Made by a program: the position numbers and the translations under genes
Assembly (NCBI RefSeq): GCF_027579695.1
Contig: NC_083572.1
Location: 18,576,421 to 18,640,420, forward strand
Direction of reading: 5' to 3'
Length of the DNA: 64,000 bases
DNA from: Neoarius graeffei
Taxonomy: Eukaryota > Chordata > Actinopteri > Siluriformes > Ariidae
Notes under the pieces: model-generated
Database searches by the model: none
What the model saw: the letters and a program-made list of their open reading frames with translations, nothing else
What the model was told of the DNA's origin: nothing
Shown here: piece by piece, positions 1 through 9,776 of the stretch
Position numbering within the stretch: the stretch's first letter is position 1
Layout of the letters: the number at the start of each line of letters is the position of its first letter

Positions 1-406
1 CCTCCTCCAACAAAGCTGACAGAGGTAATAATTGTTATTGGAACTGGCAGTTATTGCCCGTGAACCTGATTTCCTCTGGATGGTGCTCTTCAAGGTCCCG
101 TACAATTGAAACTCTCAGGCGAGTCGGGGAGGGGATTCCCCACCGGGGCTGCGCGAAGTGTGTTAGCGTGAGTATGTAGCCACGGGAAATGAATAGTGTG
201 TTGGATTAGCACTAATCCCTTGTTTTGGAAAATTGAAAATGTTGTCTTGGGTCCCTCTGGGGTGTCACCAATCCATGTTCAAAGTATGGCGTATGTGCGT
301 CCAGCCATGTCGATTTGCATAGGTGAACAGACAGACAGACAGACAGGCTTCCTTTAGTAGTATAGATTACTGCTACTGATTAATGAACGCTATTTTGCAT
401 GTATAC
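1..406. other. fmnl2 intron 1, no gene seen
   Basis: No open frame of interest. It holds a short (ACAG)n run near 329-344. The last bases before the MITE at 440 resemble the end of a Tc1 element. By position it belongs to the first intron of the minus-strand fmnl2 gene. Confidence 0.5.
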
Positions 407-439
407 TGAGTGCTGTATACATGCAAAGGTATTAGTTAA

Positions 440-1157
440 AGGTAGACTGCCTTTCAGATTTTTCAAGTTCAGGTCATAAAAAGAATTTTCCCGGACAACC
501 AATTATTTTTGTTTAGTGGACCGAAAGCTACTGAATTCATCACAGACTTCCAATTTTATTCTTTTTTTTTAAAACAGAACAATTAATGAATTTAGGGCCA
601 CATGGCCCTAAATTCTCTGCTATTTTTTCCTGCTTCACCATGACCCAATTCAAGCTACTACGTCATGCATAACATGGTGGGTGTTCTCTGTTCACGCAAG
701 GCATTGTGGGATACAAATTTGAAACAGGAAAGAAAAATGGAGGACGCGAGTGTGCAAATGAAACGTCAAAGACCGACTACAGTAACGGAAAGCGAGAAGA
801 AAAGACGTTATGTTATATATGAAGGAAAGGAAACACAGGACCAAACTAATAAATATCAGCGCTCAGCGAGCACCTCGGTGTGATCAGCTGTTCGTTTAGC
901 GACAGAATGATGTAACCGTCAGTGCACAGTCAAGGGTAAACCTGTGCATGCGCACACGCGGACTTCCTCTGTCTGCTTGACTGTGCAATTTCATGCACGT
1001 TATTTGCTCGGGAAGCCCCTCAAATTAAATAACTTCCCAGCCACAGAATGGCCTGATATTTTGTGAGATGTTACAGAATTAAACATATATCACAATGACC
1101 AAATTTCAGAGGGAACTAAATTTAATCAATTTTATGAAATTGAAAGGCCGTCTAGCT
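440..1157. mobile_element. TTAA-target MITE, copy 1
   Basis: The 718-base element has imperfect inverted ends: AGGTAGACTGCCTTTCA at the left, and a right end whose reverse complement begins AGCTAGACGGCCTTTCA. TTAA lies at 436-439, and TGAA, a one-base variant, at 1158-1161. A second copy at 61114-61876 has TTAA on both sides. An ends-plus-TTAA structure is known for piggyBac-like and Kolobok-like transposons, so this is probably a non-autonomous relative of one of them. It contains a near-perfect palindrome at 588-615. The 72-codon frame inside (665-883) has no recognisable domain. The bases left of it look like the end of a Tc1 element. Confidence 0.75.
588..615. repeat. 13-bp-arm palindrome inside the MITE
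   Basis: GAATTTAGGGCCA, two bases, then its exact reverse complement. The related copy at 61265-61292 keeps the same palindrome with one change. Confidence 0.9.
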
Positions 1158-1684
1158 TGAACAGTGTTGCACATGAGGACAATTTGCGACAGCAGTAGAA
1201 GATTTTGGATGTTTTATCTTAAATATATCTGAAAACAAAAATGTTTTTATTACATTGTAGATACATTGTCTTTACTTATACTTCCCCTTTGTTTTCCATC
1301 GACCACGTTTGGGAAGCTGATTCGATTTAATTCCGATTACGCGCTACGAAACCGGATTTTATCGTCCGCAAACTATTTTTAATACATATGCATATTTTTA
1401 ATACATTATTTAGTATAGCATTGCTTTTCGAATTCACTCGTCCCATATTTTGATATTGCTGGACAGTGTTCAGTTTGCAGTTTTTGCACATATCGTCTAC
1501 GTTATTATTGTGTTGTAATACTTGTAACGTAGAACCAATAACGTAGCACCAATAACCTGTTTGTCGTTATATTTGCACTACTTCACCACTACTACCGCTG
1601 CCATCTCTCATTGATGCAATTATTCTGTGCAATTAATATAGGCCCTAAACTATTTTTATGCATACTTATATTTATATTTATATA

Positions 1685-2135
1685 CACTACCATTCAAAAG
1701 TTTGGGGTCACCCAGACAATTTTGTGTTTTCCATGAAAAGTCACACTTTTATTTACCACCATAAGTTGTAAAATGAATAGAAAATATAGTCAAGACATTT
1801 TTCTGGCCATTTTGAGCATTTAATCGACCCCACAAATGTGATGCTCCAGAAACTCAATCTGCTCAAAGGAAGGTCAGTTTTATAGCTTCTCTAAAGAGCT
1901 AAACTGTTTTCAGCTGTGCTAACATGATTGTACAAGGGTTTTCTAATCATCCATTAGCCTTCTGAGGCAATGAGCAAACACAAAACCAGACATTTGCAGC
2001 TAGAATAGTCATTTACCACATTAGCAATGTACGTATAGAGTGTATTTCTGATTAGTTTAAAGTGATCTTCATTGAAAAGAACAGTGCTTTTCTTTCAAAA
2101 ATAAGGAAATTTTAAAGTGACCCCAAACTTTTGAA
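1685..2135. mobile_element. Tc1-type MITE
   Basis: It begins CACTACCATTCAAAAGTTTG after a TA dinucleotide and ends with the inverted ACCCCAAACTTTTGAA, so it is a short non-autonomous Tc1/mariner element of about 450 bases. The last few terminal bases on the right are lost. No coding potential was seen. Confidence 0.75.
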
Positions 2136-2378
2136 CATTTATATATTATTTATGTATATATGTGTGTGTATATATACAGAATCTACCTGTAATGTGCAAT
2201 TTTTCTGAGCCTCTCAATAAGGCAATTTTTCTATACTTTTTCATGGTAGATAATGCAAATAGCCCTCTGTATTTAATCCTTTGTTTGTCTAATTTTTATT
2301 TCAGTTTTATTTGTTATCTGTTTGACATTTTCTTGCTACTGTAACACGTGAATTTCCCCGATGTGGGATGAATAAAGT

Positions 2379-2426
2379 GAATCTAATCTAATCTAATCTA
2401 ATCTAATCTAATCTAATCTAATCTAA
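2379..2426. repeat. (TCTAA)n microsatellite
   Basis: About nine tandem copies of the pentamer, immediately after an AATAAA-containing stretch. That arrangement is typical of the 3' tail of a retroposon. Confidence 0.9.
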
Positions 2427-3048
2427 CACAACACTACTACTTCAGAATACTATCCATACTATAAACAAACAGTCTAATCTAAGTATTGTATACACTTTTG
2501 GATGTACGCTTGTATTATCTCGAGTCTTTGGCAATGCAGGGTATGCCATGTATTGTTGAAAAGCATTCATTTGTATCTGAGACTATTTCAAAGTGCAGTG
2601 GTGTTGGAGTATTTTGATCACTAAGACAGGATGTATTCATGTAGCATGCGCCTTTCTTGTAATGTTGCACTTTCTAGATGGTGAATATCTAATATCACAT
2701 CTGGTATGGGTGTGCACAAGTGACTGGTGAATTGAGAGAACATGCACATGTTTGATCAGAGCCCAAAACAGCCACTACGAAAAGACGATCGCGTGGAGCT
2801 ATTGTACAACAGCAAACATTACATATCCAAGCCAACCTCGACACAATAGACGCGCGCGTGTGTGTGTGTGTGTGTGTGTGTGCTATTGCTTTCACGAGCG
2901 ATCTAGCCAAAAAAAGGGGGTGGGGTGTGGGTGTGTGTGTGGGTGTGTGTGTGGGTGTAGGGGGGTGTCTAGAAATCCCACTGTGCCATTACTAGGAGGT
3001 GTTTCTGTTTCTTGATTGCAGGATGGTGTAGAGGCAGACATATACATT
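2427..3048. other. fmnl2 intron 1, proximal part
   Basis: Intron sequence downstream of the exon 1 donor. It carries a (TG)n run near 2858-2882 and a G/T-rich stretch near 2917-2960. Frames here are low-complexity shadows. No second fmnl2 exon was found in the window. Confidence 0.55.
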
Positions 3049-3050
3049 AC

Positions 3051-3167
3051 CAAAGCGATGGAGAACCTCTCCTCGAGCTCAGCAGGGTCAGGCATGGGCA
3101 GCTTGGGCGGCTTGTTTCTCGCCCTGAAGTCTGTGAGCTGCGCGTCCACGCTCTCTGCGTTTCCCAT
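3051..3167 (-). CDS. fmnl2: Formin-like protein 2, first coding exon (partial gene)
   Basis: Formin-like 2 is a diaphanous-related formin that elongates actin filaments at the leading edge and at cell junctions, controlled by Rho-family GTPases. Only the first 39 codons are here. They start [10 protein letters not shown], contain the block [14 protein letters not shown] and end at a GT donor (minus-strand GTAATG at 3050-3045). The start, the TDFRA block and the LPMP-P-ELEERF block match what I know of vertebrate FMNL2 better than FMNL1 or FMNL3. Gly2 followed by Ser6 fits the N-myristoylation signal known for FMNL2. The upstream context of the ATG (AAC before, G after) is favourable. The next exon, expected to continue with NAMNLPPDK-like residues, is absent and must lie beyond base 1, which agrees with a long first intron. 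Which teleost paralogue this is (a or b) cannot be told. Confidence 0.88.
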
Positions 3168-3780
3168 GTTTTTGTTCCTCTGGATGAGGATGAGGAGGAT
3201 GATCAGGATGGGAATGAGAATGAGAATAAGAACGGCTCAGGCAGAGAATAAACTGCTTGCTTCTTTTTTTCCGATCAAAAGGAATCCTGGTGAAGATCGG
3301 TACAATGTTCGAAGCTGAAGATGTGAAGATGCAGATATTTTCCCCCCCTCATAGGTCTCTACACGTTTCCACCAATGGATGAGACGCGCCGCATCCGTTC
3401 CATAGTTAATCTGTGCTGTTTATTCTCTCCCCAGCGCTCGGCCTGGCAGCGCATCTTCTTGCATTTATTAAAGCATCGCTTGTCTATAAGACACACACAC
3501 ACACGTCTCAGCAGGATCCGCTCGCTTTATCCGCATTCAGCGCCGTTAATGTCGCGTCCGTGTGCATGGCTGCTGTGCCTCCATAGAACGCAGCTGTCCC
3601 GTTAATCCAGCGCTCTGACTAGAACACACCGAGTCCGAACGGATTCAGCCCCCGACACCGACACAATGAACCCTTTCAGCACGAGAAACCCTGCTGAGGC
3701 GTGACGAGAGCCGAGGGGGTGGAGGTGGGGGCAGGGGCGGCAATGTTTTGTTCCGTTGCATTCTGGGACGTGTAGTTTTT
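3168..3780 (-). promoter_or_regulatory. fmnl2 5' UTR and CG-rich promoter region
   Basis: This stretch upstream of the fmnl2 start codon is CG-rich, especially 3500-3750, in contrast to the AT-rich surroundings. It has a GC-box-like run (minus strand GCCGCCCCTGCCCCC) near 3726-3740 and a ZNF143-type site at its far end. No TATA box was seen. The transcription start cannot be placed exactly. It ends abruptly at a retroposon inserted from 3781. Confidence 0.6.
3758..3776 (-). promoter_or_regulatory. ZNF143/THAP11-type (SBS) promoter site
   Basis: Minus strand reads ACTACACGTCCCAGAATGC. The known ZNF143/Staf consensus is ACTACANNTCCCAGAATGC, so all fixed positions match. Such sites mark TATA-less vertebrate promoters. 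It lies about 590 bases upstream of the fmnl2 ATG. Confidence 0.7.
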
Positions 3781-4320
3781 AGTCAAGATTGTCGCAAAGC
3801 AGCTTGACAGAATTTGAACGACTTAAAACATGAGCTAATTTTATCCCTAATCTATCCCCAATGGGCAAGTCTGTGGCGACGGTGGCAAGGAAAAACTCCC
3901 TCAGACGACATGAGGAAGAAACCTCGAGAGGAACCAGACTCAAAAGGGTACCCATCCTCATTTGGGCAACAACAGACAGCATGACTATAATATTAACAGT
4001 TTTAACATGAAGACAGTTTCGTTGATGTTGTAACTCTTCATTGATAGAAACTTGAGTGCAAAACTGTTCATGACAACTGCAGTCCTAAAGTTAGCAAGTC
4101 AACTGTAGTCCTTAGGCATAAAAGCATTACTGTAAGCGTCCTCCAGGTGTGACTTTCTACTGTCCACATGGGGCCGTCCTCCACAGGAGCGATGCGATAA
4201 AACTCCGACCAGACACAGGGCACCAGGATGGATCAAGCAGGTCCGAGGGGCAGAAGAGGCCAGCATCTCAATCCCAGGACCAACATGTAACTCAGAGGGA
4301 CAGATTGGGGGGGGGGGGAC
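3781..4320 (-). mobile_element. Retroposon with (TTGAC)n-type 3' end, copy 1 (5' truncated)
   Basis: About 540 bases match the copies at 29814 and 31199-31675. Read on the minus strand it runs from a C-rich stretch near 4310 to the conserved 3' end next to 3781. A 67-codon frame (3982-3779), beginning MLSVVAQMRMG, is shared with the other copies. Here the terminal tail seen in other copies is lost and the 5' part is missing, as expected for a truncated retroposon. The family is not identified. Confidence 0.7.
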
Positions 4321-4338
4321 ATTTTTAGGTGATACCAA

Positions 4339-4664
4339 TCATTTCAAAGAAGAAGAAGATGATTTATTTGTCACACGTACACTCAAACACAGACCTCTGC
4401 ATTTAACCCATCTGAAGCAGTAAGCACACACATACCTAGAGCAGCTATGCTACAGCATCCAGAGAGCAGTTGGGGGTTAGGTGCCTTGCTCAAGCATGTT
4501 AACCTAACTGCATGTCTTTGGACTGTGGGGGAAACCAGAGGAAACCCACGCAGACACGGGCAGAACATGCAAACTCCACACAGTAAGGCCCTCGTCGGCC
4601 GCTAGAACCCAGAAGCTTCTAGCTGTGAGGTGACAGTGCGAACCACTACACCACCGTGCTGCCC
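4339..4664 (-). mobile_element. tRNA-derived SINE, tail type II, copy 1
   Basis: On the minus strand it starts with a tRNA-like head (GTGGTGTAGTGGTTCGCACT), passes through the conserved core about TTTCC-CCACAGTCCAAAGACATGCA, and ends with a tail related to GTGTGACAAATAAATCATC followed by (CTT)n. GATACCAA occurs on both sides (4331-4338 and 4665-4672) as a target-site duplication. The tail differs from the common SINE type in this window and matches the copy at 6121-6470. Confidence 0.75.
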
Positions 4665-4879
4665 GATACCAAGTGATATTCAATGGCTTTTCAATCCTAA
4701 TACCAAATGATTACTAAACCCGTGACATGGGACGGGATGAGACATATTATCGCTCACGGACCGGAATAATTGTCACGGACATATTTTCACTCAGAAAAAA
4801 AAGAAAGAAATAACAAACAAATTCATGTGTATGTGTTAATATTTATTTCTTCTTTGGTCTTCCACATTTGATCTGACAT

Positions 4880-5681
4880 TTCCATCCATCCATTATCTGT
4901 AGCCGTTTGTCCTGTTCTACAGGGACGCAGGTAAGCTGGAGCCTATCCCAGCTATGATAGATAGATATCTTCCCAGAGGGAAATTCAAGGTATCCAGTAA
5001 CATTGTCATGGGCAAGAGGCGGGGTACACCCTGGACAAGTCACCAGGTTATCGCAGGGCTGACACATAGACAAACAACCATTCACACCTACAGTCGGGCG
5101 GCACGGTGGTGTAGTGGTTAGCGCTGTCGCCTCACAGCAAGAAGGTCCTGGGTTCGAGCCCCGGGGCCGGCGAGGGCCTTTCTGTGTGGAGTTTGCATGT
5201 TCTCCCCGTGTCCGCGTGGGTTTCCTCCGGGTGCTCCGGTTTCCCCCACAGTCCAAAGACATGCAGGTTAGGTTAACTGGTGACTCTAAATTGACCGTAG
5301 GTGTGAATGTGAGTGTGAATGGTTGTCTGTGTCTATGTGTCAGCCTTGTGATGACCTGGCGACTTGTCCAGGGTGTACCCCGCCTTTCGCCCGTAGTCAG
5401 CTGGGATAGGCTCCAGCTTGCCTGCGACCCTGTAGAAGGATAAAGCGGCTAGAGATAATGAGATGAGATGACACCTACAGTCAATTCAGAGCCACCAATT
5501 AGCCTAACCTGCATGTCTTTGGACTGTAGGGGAAACCGGAGCACCCGGAGGAAACCCACGCAGACATGGGGAGAACATGAAAGCTCCATACAGAAAGGCC
5601 CTCGCTGGCCGCTGGGCTCGAACCCAGGACCTTCTTGCTGTGAGGTGACAGTGCTAACCACTACACCACCATGCCGCCCGC
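4880..5681 (-). mobile_element. tRNA-derived SINE (outer), split by another SINE
   Basis: Minus-strand SINE with target-site duplication TCTGACAT on both sides. Its 3' end is at 4880 with a (GGAT)n tail and its tRNA-like head at 5681. A plus-strand SINE at 5096-5470 splits it. A small foreign stretch near 4952-5008 also interrupts the body. Confidence 0.85.
5096..5470 (+). mobile_element. tRNA-derived SINE (inner), tail type I
   Basis: Nearly complete copy of about 375 bases. It has box A-like TGGTGTAGTGG and box B GGTTCGAGCC in the head, the V-SINE/DANA-like core (TCCGGTTTCCCCCACAGTCC), the GACTTGTCCAGGGTGTACCC body, and a tail ending GATAATGAGATGAGATG. A 12-base duplication ACACCTACAGTC flanks it (5084-5095, 5471-5482). 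It lies inside the opposite-strand SINE. Confidence 0.9.
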
Positions 5682-6120
5682 TCTGACATGTTATACATTT
5701 TAAATTCTTTGCTTTGTTAATTTCATACTGGGTTTTATACCCCAGTCCTTCACATGATGGATGATACCACTGTTTACATTTAGTACATCTGAAATATAAG
5801 AAATTACTAGTCAACATAAGAATTCTTCAACGAATAATTTATTAATTAACAAATTATATCCCATCACAGACAATAAGGTAGATATCCCGTCCCGTCCTGT
5901 ATGTCCTGTCCCGTATTTCATGGGTCTGTCCCATCCCCTATCGCAGGTAAGTCACTGCCTGAGCGATAATATGTCCCGTCCCGTTCCGTGTCACAGGTTT
6001 TAGCAACAACCCCAATATTGATAGGGGAGAGCGGGGACACTTGGGATGGGGAGACTTAGGACAGTTTGTATTCCCATAAGTCAATTTCAACCAATCAGAT
6101 TTTAGATTACATCAGAAGTT

Positions 6121-6470
6121 ATGACACGGTGGTGTAGTGGTTAGCACGGTCGCCTCACCGCAAGAAGGTTCCGGGTTCGAACCCAGCGGCCGGCGAGGGC
6201 CTTTCTGTGTGGAGTTCGCATGTTCTCCCTGTGTCTGTGTGGGTTTCCCCCACAATCTAAAGACATGCAGTTAGGTTGACATAGGGTGGCCTTGGGCTGA
6301 GATGCCCTTGAGCAAGGTACCTGACCCCTGACTGCTCCCCGGGAGCTGTGTGTGGCTGCCCAGTGCTCTGAGTGTGTGTGTTCACTGCTTCAGATGGGTT
6401 AAATGCAGAGGATGAATTTCACTGTACTTGAAGTGTGCATGTGACGAATAAAGGTTTCTTTTAAAAAAAG
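6121..6470 (+). mobile_element. tRNA-derived SINE, tail type II, copy 2
   Basis: Head and core as in the other SINEs, followed by a different 3' half (CCCTTGAGCAAGGTACCTGA, then a tail about CATGTGACGAATAAAGG). This is the same tail family as 4339-4664 in the opposite orientation. Confidence 0.8.
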
Positions 6471-6491
6471 TTAGATGTTGCCCCTTAGAGT

Positions 6492-7363
6492 CAGTGTTGT
6501 AGTAGAGTCACTAAACCTTGAGTCCGAGTCCAATCTCGGACTCAAGGTTTAGTGAGTGCTAAAAGTGACTCCAGTGACTCAAGTCCAAGTCATTATAGAA
6601 AATTTAGAGTCGAATCCACTATTGATCTGAGTCAAGTCCGAGAACAAGACTCCAACCACACCATTTGATGGTGGCTGTTGCTGCCTTTATGTGAAACCAT
6701 CTCTGCTACTATGTTGGACTAACGTTACTGCTTGACGGCCCCATTTTAGTTTACAGGCTACAGATAAAAAGCTTGTTCATCGCTCAGCAAGCCCCGCCCA
6801 CTATCAACAGGACAAATAACATGAGAGAGGGTTAACACTAGCTAGTTCATCGATCAGCAAGCCCTGCTATCAACAGGGCAATGAACATACCATGTCACTC
6901 ACTTCTCTGGGTGGAGTCTTACCAGTGACAATTGAATTTTTCGAGATTGTCCCCATCGTCTCCTCAATAGTTCTTCTACATATGGAACACATAGCAGTGC
7001 ATTTTTTCCCACTGCACGAGAAGTCTGTATAAGCAAAGCGGACAATCCTAGGGGCTTCTCTCCAGGCATTTTAGCACCCATTAACGTTAGTTTGTTCCTG
7101 AACATGATGTATGAACAGGTGAATGTGCATTCACTTGCACAAAATTAGTATAAAAATTAATGTAGATATAAATATCTTATGCCAGATTATTATAGCATGT
7201 TACAAAAAATAAAGAAAAAAATCAGAATCCTCGTCTCCAATTTACGAGTCCGAATGCAATTAATGCACGAGTCCAAGTCAAAGTCATCAGTGCTCAAGTC
7301 CAAGTCAAGTCATGAGTCTTTAAAATTAGGGCACGAGTCAGACTCGAGTACTACAAGCCTGCC
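6492..7363. mobile_element. GAGTC-rich MITE, probably hAT type
   Basis: It begins CAGTGTTGTAGTAGAGTCAC and ends GACTCGAGTACTACAAGCCTG, inverted ends with CAG...CTG termini as in hAT elements. Both terminal zones are packed with GAGTC/GACTC words. A perfect 18-base-arm hairpin lies at 6514-6555. A clear target duplication was not found. Confidence 0.65.
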
Positions 7364-8436
7364 ACACAGTAAACAGGTTCTGTGTTCAAACCTGTCGCTT
7401 GACTGGGACCCTTCTGTGTGGAGCTTTCATGTTCTCCACATGCCTGTGTGGGTTTCCTCTGGGTGCTCAGGTTTCCTCCCACAGTCCAAAGACTTGTGGA
7501 TTACAAGCTATTCTAAATTGCCCATAGGTGTGAATGGCTGTCTGTCAATGGCTGTCTCTCTGTGGCCAAGTTTACATTAGACCGTATCTGTCTCGTTTTC
7601 TTCGCGGATGCACTGTCTGTTTACATTAAAACGCCTGGAAACGCCGGGAAACGGGAATCCGCCAGGGTCCACGTATTCAATCCAGATCGTGTCTGATCCG
7701 GTGCTGTGTAAACATTGAGAATACGCGGATACGCTGTGCTGAGCTCTAGCTGGCGTCGTCATTGGACAACGTCACTGTGACATCCACCTTCCTGATTCGC
7801 TGGCGTTGGTCATGTGACGCGACTGCTGAAAAACAGCGCGGACTTCCGCCTTGTATCACCTTTCATTAAAGAGTATAAAAGTATGAAAATACTGCAAATA
7901 CTGATGCAAATACTGCCCATTGTGTAGTTATGATGGTCTTTAGGCTTGCCATCCTTCCACTTGCAAGTGGTAAGTGACTTGCGCACAGCGGCTCAGTCCC
8001 GAATCACTGCTCGTGCACTACACTCGCGCGCTCTGTGAGCTGCGCAGGGCCGGAGTGCACACCCTCCAGAGGGCACTCGCTGTTCAGGGCGGAGTGATTT
8101 GGAGCGCAGCCGCTGAGGAGGAAGCGATGAGCCGCACTGACACATTTCAACTTACGTGCCGAATTAGTCATGTGATTAGCGTATCCATGTATTGGCGTTG
8201 CTGTGTGCACGCGAATCGTGTATTGGCGTTGCTGTGTGCACGCTAATCGTTTTTAAAAACGTTAATCTGATGATCCGCTGATACGGTCTAGTGTAAACCC
8301 CACCTGTGTTTGCTCTGTGATAGATTGGTGACCTGTTCAAGGTGTATGCCACCTCTCATCCAGTGTCAGCTGGAATTGGCTCCAGCTCGCACACAACCCG
8401 TAATGGATTAGCGGTATAGAGAATGAATGAATGACT
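7364..8436 (+). mobile_element. Old SINE interrupted by a MITE
   Basis: Degenerate plus-strand SINE halves (7364-7564 and 8304-8436) flank the MITE at 7565-8303. The right half keeps GTGACCTGTTCAAGGTGTATG and a GAATGAATGAATG tail. Confidence 0.75.
7565..8303. mobile_element. MITE with GTTTACATTAGACCGTAT ends, copy 1
   Basis: 739 bases with inverted ends (GTTTACATTAGACCGTAT left; the right end is the reverse complement of GTTTACACTAGACCGTAT) and a 5-base flanking duplication CTGTG (7560-7564, 8304-8308). Inside are inverted and direct short repeats, such as TATTGGCGTTGCTGTGTGCA twice near the right end. Frames inside (for example 7974-8246) show no domain. Copy 2 is at 27149-27860, in reverse orientation. 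Confidence 0.8.
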
Positions 8437-8930
8437 GTTGATTAGCACATAAGCATGCTACACTGCTGTGGTTCTGCACAGCCACACTCATTTGCATAAA
8501 GATACACCCCAAAATTACCATAAGCAGTAAACAAGCTCCCTTTAAACAGCACAGCAAGGCTGGCCCGAGGGTCTGAGAAGCTCTAGATGAGATTACTGGA
8601 CCATGGGCTCTCAACACACAACATAAACACTGAATCAGTGCACACAACATGGCTGAATTCTTTCTTTCATCAGAGTAAGAACTTTACCGAAAAGAAACTT
8701 TGCTTAGATATTTTTAAATCCTTATTTACTGGATGAGATACTGCATAAACAAACAAGTCAGGGCAGAACTTTTTACAAAAGTGCAAATAGGTGCAAAGAG
8801 GTTTAAACATAAAACATATGAAATCAAATGTATATTTAAAGCAAAACGAACAATCAAATAGTACAATAATTTTATAAACAGAACTCAATAAAGAAAATCA
8901 AATAATTAAATAAACATTATACACTGCAAC
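8437..8930. other. Intergenic, nothing recognised
   Basis: AT-rich single-copy-looking sequence. The short frames here have no recognisable domain or neighbours to support them. Confidence 0.5.
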
Positions 8931-8936
8931 CCCACT

Positions 8937-9030
8937 CTAACGAACTCCTTGGGGGACATCCAAATAGTTCGCTATACCGAAAAGTTCGTAATACTGAAAT
9001 GGACCCACTTGTCACACCAAACACACATTA
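8937..9030. repeat. Fragment of a short repeat (CCCACTCTAACGAACTCC)
   Basis: The stretch with TTCGCTATACCGAAAAGTTCG has internal inverted symmetry and looks like the end of a MITE. The rest was not found. Confidence 0.35.
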
Positions 9031-9102
9031 TATAGGAACTTGTAGGCACATTCTCCTTATCATGAATTTCTCCTTCCAAGTTACTATCGCAGTTCATTGA
9101 TT

Positions 9103-9734
9103 GAGGCTACATCCACATGACAATGGCAACAAGATGTTATTTAAAAAAATATCGCGTCCACACGGGCAACGATCAGTAAAATATCAGGTCCATATGGCAA
9201 CGCAACGCTTGCTGAAAACAATGCAATACACATGCCACACCTCTAGGGGTGCTGTAAGACGGTCCCTTTGGAGACACCAGAACAATAGAAGAAGTAAGGA
9301 CGCATGCGCATAAACTATTATGCGCGAGACTTCATATTTAGCCACAAAGTCAGAAAAATCTGTTCGTAAAATTACATTTTAATGACCAAATACAATGAAA
9401 AGTATTTTTCCAGTCTCACCTGTGAAAGGTAATCCCATGTGATCTCGTTTGGACGGTAAACCTGTTGGTACAGTTAAACGCAGCACATGAATGAGGCATC
9501 TTTATTCTCCGCTTTGACCCAGCCAATATGGGCGAGGATGACGTATGATTCTACGCGGAAGGCGGCGTCTTTAATGGTCCGGAATAAATTGAATGCTATA
9601 CGTTGATGGATTAATTTGTTCTTCTACGCCCTTTTTGAGGAATGTATTGTAGGACTTAAACCAACATCTGAAGAGGTGAGATCGCTCCTTTTTTTCCCTA
9701 TTTTTGCTGGCGGGATTGACTCTGCCCTAAGAGC

Positions 9735-9776
<42 letters not shown>

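Larger units (their letters stand above)
4843..5788 (-). pseudogene. PHD-finger C-terminal exon, split by SINEs
   Basis: On the minus strand a good acceptor (TTCTTATATTTCAG) precedes 5788. From there the frame reads CTKCKQWYHPSCEGLGYKT, then a KCITC block, which together give the C-x2-C, W-Y-H-x2-C and C-x2-C spacing of a PHD or related treble-clef zinc finger. At 5682-5689 a SINE (4880-5681) interrupts it. Across the duplicated TCTGACAT (4872-4879 and 5682-5689) the frame continues to KCGRPKKK and a TAA stop at 4845-4843. The basic GRPKKK ending looks like an AT-hook or nuclear signal. No upstream exons were identified. Confidence 0.6.
4714..6003 (-). mobile_element. Remnant DNA element with inverted ends and a PHD-finger exon
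   Basis: The left end (4714-4757, about AAACCCGTGACATGGGACGG then GACATATTATCGCTCA) is an imperfect inverted copy of the right end (5960-6003). Between them, on the minus strand, a terminal coding exon for a PHD-type zinc finger can be read once a nested pair of SINEs is discounted. This suggests a DNA transposon whose protein ended in a zinc finger. The superfamily is not recognised. Alternatively the exon may be a captured host fragment. Confidence 0.55.

Noticed and set aside
2695-3318. Plus-strand frames of 76-100 codons around the fmnl2 exon
   Set aside because: They overlap the better-supported minus-strand exon and promoter and match nothing recognised.
5100-5175. tRNA-like sequence with box A and box B
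   Set aside because: It is the head of a SINE. It lacks a full cloverleaf and is followed by SINE body, so no tRNA gene is called. The same holds for the other SINE heads.
4843-5262. 139-codon minus-strand frame and similar frames at 5114-5443, 13902-14267, 57127-57456, 57176-57538 and others
   Set aside because: All are translations of SINE copies (for example MSLDCGGNRSTRRKPT) and recur wherever the SINE lies. Not genes.
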